This document shows, one piece after another, positions 1 to 9,601 of a stretch of DNA of 64,000 bases. Under the pieces are notes generated by a model. The model ran no database searches, had not been told where the DNA came from, and saw only the letters and a list, made by a program, of their open reading frames with translations. The stretch covers positions 208,367 through 272,366 of the forward strand of contig JAIQDT010003793.1 in the NCBI GenBank assembly GCA_021521415.1. Direction: 5' to 3'. The translations under genes and the position numbers were made by a program. The DNA is from Bidens hawaiensis (lineage: Eukaryota > Streptophyta > Magnoliopsida > Asterales > Asteraceae). Every line of letters starts with the position of its first letter. Positions within the stretch are counted from its first letter, which is position 1.

Positions 1-274
1 ATACTAGCCATCAGGGAAGGCTACCCGCGCAGCAAGGCTACACGCACAAGGCACTTAACTCTTAAATAATTCAGTAATGTCACCTGAAGAAGGAGTGAGC
101 AAGCTGGGAATACTCCCGCCCAAAGCCGGGAAAACTCCCGCCCAAATGAGCCAGTCCGTACGCTACTGGAGGATCTTTTGTACTGTACCTGACGAGGTAT
201 GGACAAAAGATCTGACCAAAGCTGCGACAGCTCACTGACAACAGTACAACGAGCAGCATGCTCTATTACTTAAT

Positions 275-450
275 GTCACTATCAGCCGCTGCCTACTCAC
301 CAACCTGTCGTAGCACGTGCATAGCCTGCAGTTGGTGGAAAAGGAATAGTACACAGCCGGCCTGGTCACTATCAGCCGCTGCCTACCCACCAACCACCAG
401 CATGGCATGTGCGTAGCCCACAGTTGGCAGAACAAGAACACTATTCAGCC
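275..450 (+). repeat. 90 bp tandem duplication inside the gypsy LTR
   Basis: The segment starting GTCACTATCAGCCGCTGCCT at 275 recurs at 365, with similar following sequence (CACCAACC, then a CAGTTGG motif). The same pair is present in the right LTR, so the duplication predates this insertion. It lies upstream of the TATA box, in the U3-like part. Confidence 0.8.
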
Positions 451-481
451 GACTGTACCTTCTTGGAAACCTACCTTCGGC

Positions 482-489
482 TATAAATA
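482..489 (+). promoter_or_regulatory. TATA box of gypsy 5' LTR
   Basis: TATAAATA lies in a GC-richer context just after the duplicated block and about 300 bp before the LTR end, as expected for the U3/R boundary of a plant LTR. An identical copy lies at 17052-17059. Confidence 0.7.
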
Positions 490-785
490 CTCCAACACCT
501 TGGAACGGTATTATCATCTTATCATATCTTATATCTTCATATATTATCTGATATCTGCTCTAGTCATTCTCTTAATATACACTTATATTCAAGAGCAATC
601 TAGTCTGATTCTCACGTCGGAGGGTGGTCACAAGGAGGTACCCCCCCTTCTCAGTGACGAGCTCACGGTGTCTGTTTTGCAGGTCATCAGAAGAACCATC
701 TTCGCCGGACCTAACCCTCGTGGGAAACATCTACTTAACCCCCAGATTATCCGTAATCTGCCCGGGGTCACTTAGTGTTTCTTCA

Positions 786-808
786 TTGGCGCCATCCGTG
801 CATAAAAG
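786..808 (+). other. Primer binding site of the gypsy element
   Basis: TGGCGCCATCCGTGC starts one or two bases after the LTR end. TGGCGCC at this place is typical of plant Ty3/gypsy elements that prime from a host tRNA 3' end; which tRNA is used was not determined. Confidence 0.65.
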
Positions 809-947
809 CTAGAACTAATTCTCAGTTTTTTTTCAAAACTTCTGGAAAGATAGTTAACGTTACTCCGGTCCCAAAGCCAGGGAGTAACCAAGAAACCCCG
901 GTAACCACAACCCCAGCTACTGGGGGGAACACCGGCGAGTACACACA

Positions 948-1043
948 TTTTACGAACACTACCCCGGTTACCCAAGCCGGGGCAAGTGCAGTAAATTTTA
1001 CGAACACTACCCCGGCTACCCAAACCGGGGCAAGTGCAGTAAA
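948..1043 (+). repeat. Tandem 48 bp repeat within gag
   Basis: Two adjacent copies, 948-995 and 996-1043, each code for the 16 residues FTNTTPVTQAGASAVN, with V/A and A/T differences in the second copy. The in-frame length suggests a recent duplication tolerated in the flexible N-terminal part of Gag. Confidence 0.8.
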
Positions 1044-2678
1044 CAATCATCCCCTGGGATTCATTAATACCCAGGCGGAAAGACAACAGACGAGGCTCCC
1101 CCGCCAAACACTTGAACAAGTTAAAGCGTGGGCGGAAGCACGTCAGAGGGAATTCCAAGCTGAGTTGGATGAACGCTTACGTTCACTCCAACAGGCTGAC
1201 GAATTCGGAAGCACTCGACAACAGCTCAACATGAGCAGTGAGTGCGAGTATTCGGACGATGATCGGGAGGAATCCGACACCGACGCAAACCCTCGCCATA
1301 GGGCGAAAGGGAAGCGTAAGGAAACGGACTTCCAACCGAGAAGGAATTTTGGAGAAACTTTCAAACCAAAAAACGCGGGAAGAAACCCACGTGACTTCTC
1401 CAAAGCTTTTAGACCAACTGTTGCAAATGCGGGAACGTCCAAGTTTGCAAGGGACATTGCAGAAGCAATCGCCCCGAAGAGTGCCAAGCAGATGCCCAAC
1501 ATCGGCACTTATGATGGTATATCCGACCCAGACGATCATTTGAACAGATTCATAGCGGGGGCAACCGTCAACAATTGGACGGAACCCACGTGGTGTTATA
1601 TGTTCCAGATGACGCTGGTTGGAGCGGCTAGAGCGTGGTTTGACCGTCTACCGGTCCACCACATCTACGATTGGTAGACTTCCAACAGAAGTTCAGCCAA
1701 CACTTCAGTCAACAAAGAAAGTACACTGAAGAGCAATGGACGATCCTCAACTGCATCCGTGAGGAAGATGAATCTTTGCTAGACTTCATCACTTGCTTCA
1801 ACTCAAAGAAGCTGAGTCTGGGCGCTATTAGCGAAGATCTTGTTCGCGCTGCTTTCATCCAGGGCGCGAAAGATCCAGAGCTCATCCGCACCTTAACGGG
1901 TAAAGACGGCATGCCATCCACATGGGATGCCATCATGACAGCAGCTAAACGCTTCGCGGAAACGGAAAAGCAACTAGGTAGAAATCTTCCCCAAAGCACA
2001 AACCTCTACACCCAGAAAACAAGAGAAAACAACGTCCTTACCGCCCGACTAAACAAAAAGAGGAAGCTAGGTATTTGGCAGTCAAGGGTAAACTTCGACA
2101 CCTCATCCGGCTCGCACCCTCGGTTAGGCGAAAAGGACAACATGCAGTCGTCGAACCGGAACTCCAGATGGACGCCACTCACCAAAAGCGTCACCGAAAT
2201 ATTTGACACTGAGAGGCTCCCATGGCCAAAGGCTCCAATAATCCGAGAGCGTCACAACGCTGATCAGAGCAAATTCTGTGACTTCCACAGGACAAGAGGC
2301 CACACCACCGAGGAATGCTTAGACTTGAAGGACATCGTCGAAGCATTTGTCAGAGATGGGACGCTCACGCACCTTGTGGCGTAATGAACGCTGAGCAGGC
2401 TAATGCGTGTAGAACCCCAGTTGGGGAAAAGAAGGACGAAACTGCAGCTACAATGTTGGAGACTACATACTGCGTAAACAACGAGATTCCGAACCAAGTG
2501 CATATCGGCTCGATGGCACTCCCATCCAAACAACATGGAAGGGAGCTCAATTACACAGTCTGCATGTAGATCAATTCCAAACTTGTAAAAGAAAAGGCCC
2601 AGAGCCACTTCTAATGAAAATGATTCTCCTTATCACATTGACGCTGATAATCTTACATTTATACTTATGAACTTTCCA

Positions 2679-3385
2679 CACTGATATGCCGGTCTTCACC
2701 GCATACATAAGTGGGGAAGTAAGTCGTTGCGTGTGGAAGGCGGCAAAACCCGCATAAACACAAAAAACGGCCAACCTTCACGCAGGTCAGTTATAGGTAA
2801 AGTTGGGTCATCCCACTAAATGAAAGTGCCGGTCCTACCCGCACAAATCATGATAGAGGAAACCGAACTAACCTATTGACAACCGCGCGTCGAACGGTTA
2901 ATTTATTCAAAACACTGATATGCCGGTTTTCACCGCATAAATAAGTGTGAAGAAATCGTTGCGTGTGGACGGCGGCAAAACCCGCGTAAGCACAAAAAAC
3001 AGATGAGGACAACCTTCACGTAGGTCAGTTATAGGTAAAGTTGAGTCATCCCACTAAATGAAAGTGCCGGTCCTAACCGCACAAATCATGATAGAGGAAA
3101 CCGAACTAACCTATTGACAACCGCGCATCAAACGGTTAACTTATTCAACACACTGATATGCCGGTATTCACCGCATAAATAAGTGTGAAAAGTCGTTGCG
3201 TGTGGACGGCGGCAAAACCCGCATAAACACAAAAAACGGCAAACCTTCACGCAGGTCAGTTATAGGTGAAGATCGGTCATCCCACTAAATAAAAGTGACG
3301 GTCCTACCCGCACAATCATGATAGAGGAAACTGAACACTAACCTATTGACAACTGCGCGTCGAACGGTTAACTTGTTCAAAACAC
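2679..3385 (+). repeat. Tandem array, about 236 bp unit, three copies
   Basis: CACTGATATGCCGGT begins units at 2679, 2913 and 3151 (spacing 234 and 238). Each unit goes on through CGTTGCGTGTGG, CGGCAAAACCCGC, CAGTTATAGGT, ATCCCACTAAAT and ends near CGAACGGTTAA. Copies differ by scattered substitutions and small indels. It lies between gag and the antisense gene, where pol would be expected. Part of the unit (GTGGCGGTCCTACCCGCAC) recurs at about 3517. Confidence 0.85.
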
Positions 3386-3661
3386 TTGGAAATTTGCTAA
3401 GTTAAAGTATGCACGAGCGAATCATATATGGTTTATGCGGCAAAACAAGTGCCAAATCAAGCTATAATATGCATGAGCAAGTCATATAACGTCTATAAAG
3501 CAAGTCATCCAGTGAAAGTGGCGGTCCTACCCGCACAAAGATTTATACATTCCATAAAAATTCAAGTATTACAAGAATGGCCGGGTATCTACCCGCCTAC
3601 AAAAGTGTAAATCTATACAAAAACATAAACCTATCCTAACAGTGGGAAAGGATCTAAAGGT
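3386..3661 (+). other. Gypsy interior without a gene
   Basis: This spacer joins the tandem array to the 3' end of the antisense gene. It contains a diverged fragment of the array unit and a duplicated stretch with ATATGCATGAGC/AGTATGCACGAGC. A 60-codon open frame at 3428-3610 has no recognisable feature. Confidence 0.5.
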
Positions 3662-6600
3662 TCAAGCTTCAGGACCACTCCCTCCAAACCCACTTGTACC
3701 CGCACCATCAGTTGGCTGTGGCGGTTCAAGGAAGGTCTTGAGAATGGTTAGCCCATCATCAGCAGCAGCAACTTCGTTCACCTTCTCCACCACCGGATGC
3801 GGGAAGGCAGCATACTGGTTCACTGCTTGGTCATACGCAGCTTCAGTATCTACATCATATAGAGGGAAGTTGGAAGGCGGGATGCCATTCTCAACAAACC
3901 CCAGACCAAGCAAGAAGCCAGCCTTTTCCCCATCCTCATGAGAAGCGTTGAGGGCTGCGCTCATGGCATCGTCGTAAGATGTGTCCGTGAAGATCCGATG
4001 CACAACCTACAAAATTATCAACTTTTCTAAGTATAAAGAAAAGCGTGAAGACATTATGAAGCTAAGCTTACCTGCGACAACGCTTCTCGTAGAAGTCATT
4101 CCTTGGTAACCAGAGCCTCCTGGAGGGCAGCTTGAGCTTGGTTACGGGCGCGTTCGGCTTCACTTTTGTTAAGGTTGGCAAGCAACACTTCCTTAGCAGC
4201 AGCCTCTTCAACGCCCTTTAGCTTACGCTCAGTATGGTCAAGCATACCCCTCTGGTCCAAGATTTCTTGAAGCTTCTTGGCGTCTTCCATAGCCAAAGCA
4301 TCATGAGCCTGCTGAAGCCTCTAGTTTGGCTTTAAGCTCCTCATTTTCGGCGCGCGGAGGTTCAGCAACGGCTTCAGCCTTGGTGGCCCTCTTGGTCGCG
4401 TTCCGCGCAGTTTCCTTAGCCAACCGAAGCTGTTCGTTAACAGCTTGGGTAGCCTTGGAACGGGCCTCGAGCCGGGCCTGCACTTCAACCTCGAGGGCCT
4501 TGAAGGCCTTTTCCTTCTCCGCAGCAATTGCGGAAAGTCTCATGTTCTCCTCCCGGATTGCCCGCGCCTGAGCCACTTCTTGGATACGCGCAGCCTTTAA
4601 CTTGTCGTTTTCAAGACAAAGCAACTCGACACGCGGCTGCATCCGGGCAAGGAGAATCCGAAGCTCATTTGTCAGCCTACCCTCCTGGTAGCTAGACATG
4701 GCTTCCCCCAACGCGCCACTTGGGGCCGCGTGACGCGCCCACTCAACGCAGTCTACAGCCATCCGAAAGGTTGTTCCCCGGCGGATGTTCCACCGTGGAA
4801 CATACACCTCATTCGAATCCAACACTGCAAAAACAAAAAGCAGTTAGGAAAAGATGATAAAAAAAGAGAATAGGCCAAAATAACCCTACGCACCTGTAGG
4901 GTCGACAACAGGCCGGTAGCCGCCGAACCCATAACCCGAACCTAACGGATATCCATCCAAGAGGTCAGGCAGATGGGAAGGAGGCAGAGATTGGCTAGAA
5001 GCCCCAAACATACCTGCTGAACCGGCCGGGGGCGAGGTAGTCGCCGGTGCCGGAGGCACGGTTGAAGCCGCCGCGGTAGAGACCATCGGTGGTGAACTCA
5101 CTGGAGGTGAACTCACAACCGTGGCCGCCGCTGCGGAAGAACCCGCAGAAAAACTCACCGCCGGCTCAGTAAAGGACGCCGTGAATATGGCACTGACAGC
5201 CGGCGGAGATGACGTTACAGTTGGAACAGTTGCCTCAACAGGATGAGCAACTGAACCAATACTGCAAACAGGCGCAGCCGCCTAGGTCGTCGCCTCGGGT
5301 AGGTTGACCAAACCTACCGCCATGGGTCCAGAACGGCTCCTCCCCGCATCACCTTGGAATGCAGTGACATCCACGCCTGCATGAAGACAAGATATTAAAA
5401 ACAATGGCCGAAAGAATTGCGGGTAAGATAAACAAAGTACTTACGAGTTTTCTTAATCTTGAAGGATCTGACGGGCGGGGACGAACCCGATGGAACTGGC
5501 CTCTTCACGCCAGTCACCGTCGTGGAACTTGGTCGCGCGGAAGTGGCAGCTGTCTCAACCTCCGAGACAGTTGTCTCACCACCACCAGGGTTCCCCGCCG
5601 CCTCCTCGCTTTCGGTCTCTGAGTCAGACCGATTCACCAGATCGGCAGTGGAGGCAACCTTCGCCTTCCCCTTCCCGCCAGCAGCCTTCTTCCTCGCGAA
5701 GAAAGGACCATCTGCGGATTCCTCATCAGAAGATGACAAAATTAGAGGAATTCCGTCAGAGGTTTGAGCATTGAGAGGGCGAGGGTTAAATAATCTTTTA
5801 CCTGGCCGCGTGGCGCTCAGTATCTCGTGGCCTGGCGAGTAAACCTCCACAAACCGACCCACCGTCTGCTCAAGGATGGGCAACTCGTTCTCATCAAGAG
5901 CACGAGTACCCAGCTGAGCGGGACCACCAGCCTCCCGCGGATGCAGGAGCGATTGTAAGTCATTCCCCTCTGAAATAAAAAGAGAAACAGTTAGAAGAAA
6001 AACCCTAAATCAGCAAAGAAGACGGAGCATACCGTAAGGGACAGAGTTCAAACCGTATTCGAGGACGATTGGAATCTGTGGCGCCTCCGCCCCAGCATCC
6101 TTCCACACCCGGCTCATCCCGAGCATCACCATCCCGGACTCCGCAAAGCGGTAAACCGGAGACTGGACTCGGGAAATCTTGGAGAACCATTCCGCCTCCT
6201 GGTAGTTGGAGGCGTGAAGGATCGGGAGAGCTCTCCCGTTCTTGAACGTCATCGCTATGGGGACGACGCGAGCGGAGATATAGAAGAACTCCCGCTTCCA
6301 GGACCGAAGACTGCGCTCGGTAGCGCAGATCTTCAAACCCTTGATCCGAGTGATCAAGGTATACCACCCCTTGATGCACCTCCAGGAATAGAAGGTCATC
6401 AGGCGGTCGACATGGGGCTCCACGCTCAGAATGAGGCACACCCATTCAAAATGGCGAATCTTGGCGATCGCCATTGGGTGTACCTCCGTCAGATGTACAC
6501 CGTGTCTCTCCAAAACATGGTACACAAACTTCGTCAATGGGAACCTGAGATTCCCATAGACGAAGAATGCGGCATACACCCCTATCTTGCCCTTGGGGGC

Positions 6601-6879
6601 ATCGTACACCGTCTGATGAGGCTTAGGAAACTCAGGCTCGAAAGGCTCGAGCATGAACTTCCTAATAATGTACTGGTACAAGTCGACGGTAAGAGCACAC
6701 TGGCACTCACCAGCAGTACTCTTATCGTCCTTATCAGAAGTAGACGACGGATTCTCGGCATACACGTCAGACTCCTCGGCGGTAGCCTCAAGATCATGAA
6801 CGGAAGACATGTTTTGGATGTGAAGAATGATTTCAGGAGAATGCTCGACGGAAAGGTTAGAGTATTCGCCGGAAATCAT
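3662..6879 (-). pseudogene. Five-exon antisense gene inside the gypsy element ('putative gypsy type transposon' family)
   Basis: Read on the minus strand, exons are 6879-6033, 5969-5445, 5376-4894, 4824-4072 and 4006-3662. Every junction has GT...AG ends, and introns are 63-69 bp, short and pyrimidine-rich before the AG. Splice phases agree (1, 1, 1), and the fourth fits once one extra base in exon 4 is discounted. Exon 1 codes for a domain resembling the plant Transposase_28 family ('putative gypsy type transposon'; motifs FVYGNLRFPLTKFVYHVLERHGVHLTEVHP and MTFYSWRCIKGWYTL are split here only by description, residues about 95-190). Exons 2-3 are Ser/Pro/Ala-rich linker. Exon 4 is a long coiled coil (Glu/Lys/Ala-rich heptads). 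Breaks: TAG at 5282-5284 (exon 3), a single-base frameshift near 4300-4312, and TGA at about 4096 (exon 4). Function is unknown; such antisense ORFs occur in Tat/Retand elements. Confidence 0.72.
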
Positions 6880-7323
6880 CTAGAAGAAGAAGAGTGAAGT
6901 GAAGGTGTGGATTAAGATACACCCTCTCCCCCTTTATATACTCATCGCAATGAATACGATCAATTTAATGCGGAAGAGAGAGGAAAACGCTGGTGCAATG
7001 AAACTATGACACGTGGAAAAAGCAAGCTGGCAACAGCTGTTGACAGGACGCGCGCCGTAAACTTCGCGGCCACGCGCCCGAAAACTCGTGCCCACACGCC
7101 TGAACTGTCAGAAGAAACCGTCGGACTGACCATATACTGTCGGATTGACCATATACTGTCACGTCGCCATAACTTCCTGCACGTCCCGAAACTGTCAGAA
7201 GAAACCGTCGGACTATGCAACCGTCCCTTCAACAGTTTGGACCGTTCTTATCCTTTCACCAACTCTTAGAATTTCAAAAAGATTCAAAAGTAAGCGGGAC
7301 TATACCCCTTACCTTGGCAACCA
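6880..7323 (-). other. Upstream region of the antisense gene with direct repeats
   Basis: No coding region is supported. CTGTCAGAAGAAACCGTCGG occurs at about 7106 and again at about 7193, and GACCATATACTGTC is repeated between them. CCTTTATATACTC at about 6931, read on the minus strand, gives GAGTATATAAAGG, a good TATA box some 50 bp upstream of the antisense ATG. Confidence 0.5.
6930..6942 (-). promoter_or_regulatory. TATA box candidate for the antisense gene
   Basis: Minus-strand GTATATAAAGG lies about 50-60 bp upstream of the ATG at 6879. It is the only strong TATA match just upstream, and supports transcription of the antisense gene from its own promoter, not from an LTR. Confidence 0.5.
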
Positions 7324-7500
7324 AGTAACTATAAGACAGGTGCGAGTACAGTGTTAAGGCAAAACCCTTCACATACTTAGCACCCGCAGGGAATTGAAAC
7401 CAGGAATACCTTGGAAGTAAAGTAACTATAAGACGAGTGCGGGTACAGTGTTAAGGCGAAACCCTTCACATACTTAGCACTCCGCAGGGAATTGAAACCA
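7324..7500 (+). repeat. Direct repeat, about 80 bp, two copies
   Basis: AGTAACTATAAGAC...GAATTGAAACCA is present at 7324-7402 and 7421-7500, sharing GTACAGTGTTAAGGC, ACCCTTCACATACTTAGCAC and CGCAGGGAATTGAAACCA. It is gypsy interior; no function is visible. Confidence 0.75.
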
Positions 7501-7868
7501 AGAAGGATCTTCTGGGCCATGCTTGCGGAAACGGGAATAACATCCCCGCATAGCGGGAACGTCGAGAACTAGATTGTTTGAAGCTCCAAGATGGAATTGG
7601 TTGTTTAACATAATTGATCACTATGTTCAAAACTACCAAAACCTCATGGAGAATCTACACAAGTGGAACTCAACGCTCCTAACTTGCGAGGAGGTTACAG
7701 ACCTACCCGCATCATACCCAAAGATCAAGCAGAAAAGTCGGGAATTTCTGCACGTGACATTAGGACTTCCGCTGGAAGAATCCCCATGGAAAACCTCAAA
7801 CTAAACCCTTTTCAAAACCCTTTGCTTAAGTCCAAAAGTTCACCTCACTTATTAACAATTCATGAGAA

Positions 7869-7873
7869 GAACA
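7869..7873 (+). repeat. Target site duplication of the copia insertion, left
   Basis: GAACA directly precedes the left LTR (TGTTGGG...) and is repeated directly after the right LTR at 16288-16292. It is a perfect 5 bp duplication, as copia integrases make. Confidence 0.92.
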
Positions 7874-8821
7874 TGTTGGGTTTCTATGGATATTTTAGAC
7901 TTAGTTAATCATTTAACTAGTCATTAAAAGGCGGAAGCGTGATTATCTATAAACTTTATGTACATATATCCATATATATATTACAAGTTCATATGTGTGT
8001 TAATCTATGAATAACCCTTTATTCTTGTTTCAAGATTACCATTAATCTTAAGATTAGAAACCCGAGACTAAGGATCAAATAATACGGAAAAACTAAACTA
8101 TCAAAGCTTGTAAAACTTACATTCTTAACTCCTTAAGAGATGTAGTTGATGGTTGAAGAAGATGATGATGTTGATGCTAGACTTTCAAAGGGAAAATCCT
8201 CAAACGGAAGATACCCCGAGCCTCCAACACACACCGAGCTATGTTAGGAAGCTTGAACACGAGAAACCAAGACTCGAACCTCTTTTGTTTCTTGACTTCG
8301 GCCGAACCAAAAACAAGAAGGAAAGAGAGTGGTATATATTTGAAAGTGTGTTGAACCATTCTTATATATATGAGATCATATCTCAATCAAATCTATGGTT
8401 AGGTTCATTTTTGGTCAAGTAAACTTTACTCAATCTCCAACAAAACTTTACCAACTTTGACCAAGTGTATGGAGTGTGTGTGTGACTCATGTTTAAATGA
8501 TATATTTTATACTTTATAAAATATATAAACACCCCATCTTTTATAAACCATTTTATAAAAGAACACATGTCTAAATAATCATTCCAATAATAATTATTTG
8601 AATAAATAAATTAACCAATTAATTTATTTAACACTTTCAAGTAATTATTCAGAAACCCGATTTCTGAATGTGTCGTGTTCTGTATTTGTTTTATAGATTA
8701 TATCTCAACAAATACATAATTGGTGTGTGTCTAACTCGTTATTGGGTATGACCCGACTTGGATCAAACACGGCTAGCCACATTAACCTAATTATGTGTCT
8801 CGTGCATACGGTATTCCAACA
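7874..8821 (-). mobile_element. Left LTR (3' LTR) of the copia element
   Basis: It is 948 bp and nearly identical to 15340-16287. Differences seen are at the GACTTAGTTAATC/GACTTATTTAATC site near the left edge and two in the terminal CGTGCATACGG/CGGGCATATGG. As the element reads on the minus strand, this copy is the 3' LTR. Confidence 0.95.
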
Positions 8822-8834
8822 ATCTCCCACTTGC
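8822..8834 (-). other. Polypurine tract of the copia element
   Basis: Minus-strand GCAAGTGGGAGAT directly abuts the LTR start TGTTGGAAT. This GTGGGAGAT/TGTTGGAAT junction is typical of plant copia elements and marks plus-strand DNA priming. Confidence 0.8.
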
Positions 8835-9601
8835 ACGAGACTCATGGGAAGTTAATGCTAATGGTGAATACCGCCTAACAACAGGTCACCATCCCTAGTG
8901 TGTTTGACTAAGTGCCATTCAATAACATCATCCCCTTCAAGTCCATACTTGATATGATATAGGTAAGTCTTATCATTACATCTTTTTGTTACTAGATGTC
9001 CTGTCAAATCGAAGAGACACAGAGTGATCATTCTCTCAATGATTTAACTTAACAGGCCTTAGACATCTAAACTCTCAACACATAAGAGGAACAAATCCCA
9101 TCTTGACTGCATACACCCTTGTTGACATCTCGTATGATATCTGAGCTCTTTCTTACACGTTATCGTGTTACCGAAATAACAAAGAAGAGAGTCAAGTTAT
9201 CAGACTTGATGAAAAACCAGATCCAATATGCATCTTAGGTCAAAGGACACAATGATACTCGCCTTTACTCAAGGATTACTTATGATCAGTTACACTAACT
9301 CTATGCAGTGATCCTTGAGAGCGGGTCAGTCCAATATTTGTATCCCACAAATATCTATGAACTTTGGTGGCAAACCTATGCCCTATATTCATCACATGAA
9401 TATCAACCAATCCGGGTTCATAATAGTCTTACCTTCATACTTGTTCCCACAAGTATGATCGACTACGGACGTTTAGAACAACATAAGTCATTCATGGATT
9501 AAACATGCAAATATAGAACATAACTCATTGAATAATTAAAACATAATTAATTTTCATGAGATACCCATTACATTCGTTCTTATACAAACACTAAACACAG
9601 A
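8835..9601 (-). other. Copia 3' untranslated region
   Basis: This lies between the polyprotein stop and the polypurine tract. Small open frames here (for example 9308-9502, +) have no recognisable content and lie antisense to the element. Confidence 0.6.

Larger units (their letters stand above)
1..785 (+). mobile_element. 5' LTR of the gypsy element (partial)
   Basis: It aligns along its whole length with 16571-17358. By comparison with the right copy, about 262 bp of its start lie before the window. It ends in TTCTTCA at 785, directly before a primer-binding-site-like sequence. It contains a TATA box at 482-489 and a 90 bp internal duplication. Confidence 0.92.
775..2384 (+). pseudogene. 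gag: gypsy Gag polyprotein, frameshifted
   Basis: Two overlapping open stretches, 775-1677 and 1671-2384, together give one gag. The first holds a charged linker and the start of the retrotransposon gag domain (DDHLNRF, then GAARAWFDRLP). The second continues it (DFQQKFSQHF) and ends in a zinc-knuckle-like CxxHxxxGHxxxxC pattern (CDFHRTRGHTTEEC). The frames join at 1668-1673, where a GGG would restore the frame but only GG is present. No ATG opens the first frame near the LTR; its first in-frame ATG is at about 1231, so the true start is unsure. The protein would form the virus-like particle that packages element RNA. No protease or pol follows: a short open stretch to 2569 has no motif I recognise. 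Confidence 0.8.

Noticed and set aside
3642..3941. A + strand ORF of 99 codons
   Set aside because: It is a shadow of the last exon of the antisense gene, which has consistent splicing and composition.
6214..6897. A + strand ORF of 227 codons
   Set aside because: Opposite strand to exon 1 of the antisense gene, whose frame matches a known domain family.
7324..7500. CRISPR-like spaced repeats
   Set aside because: Only two copies, 80 bp each, inside a plant retrotransposon; not a CRISPR array.
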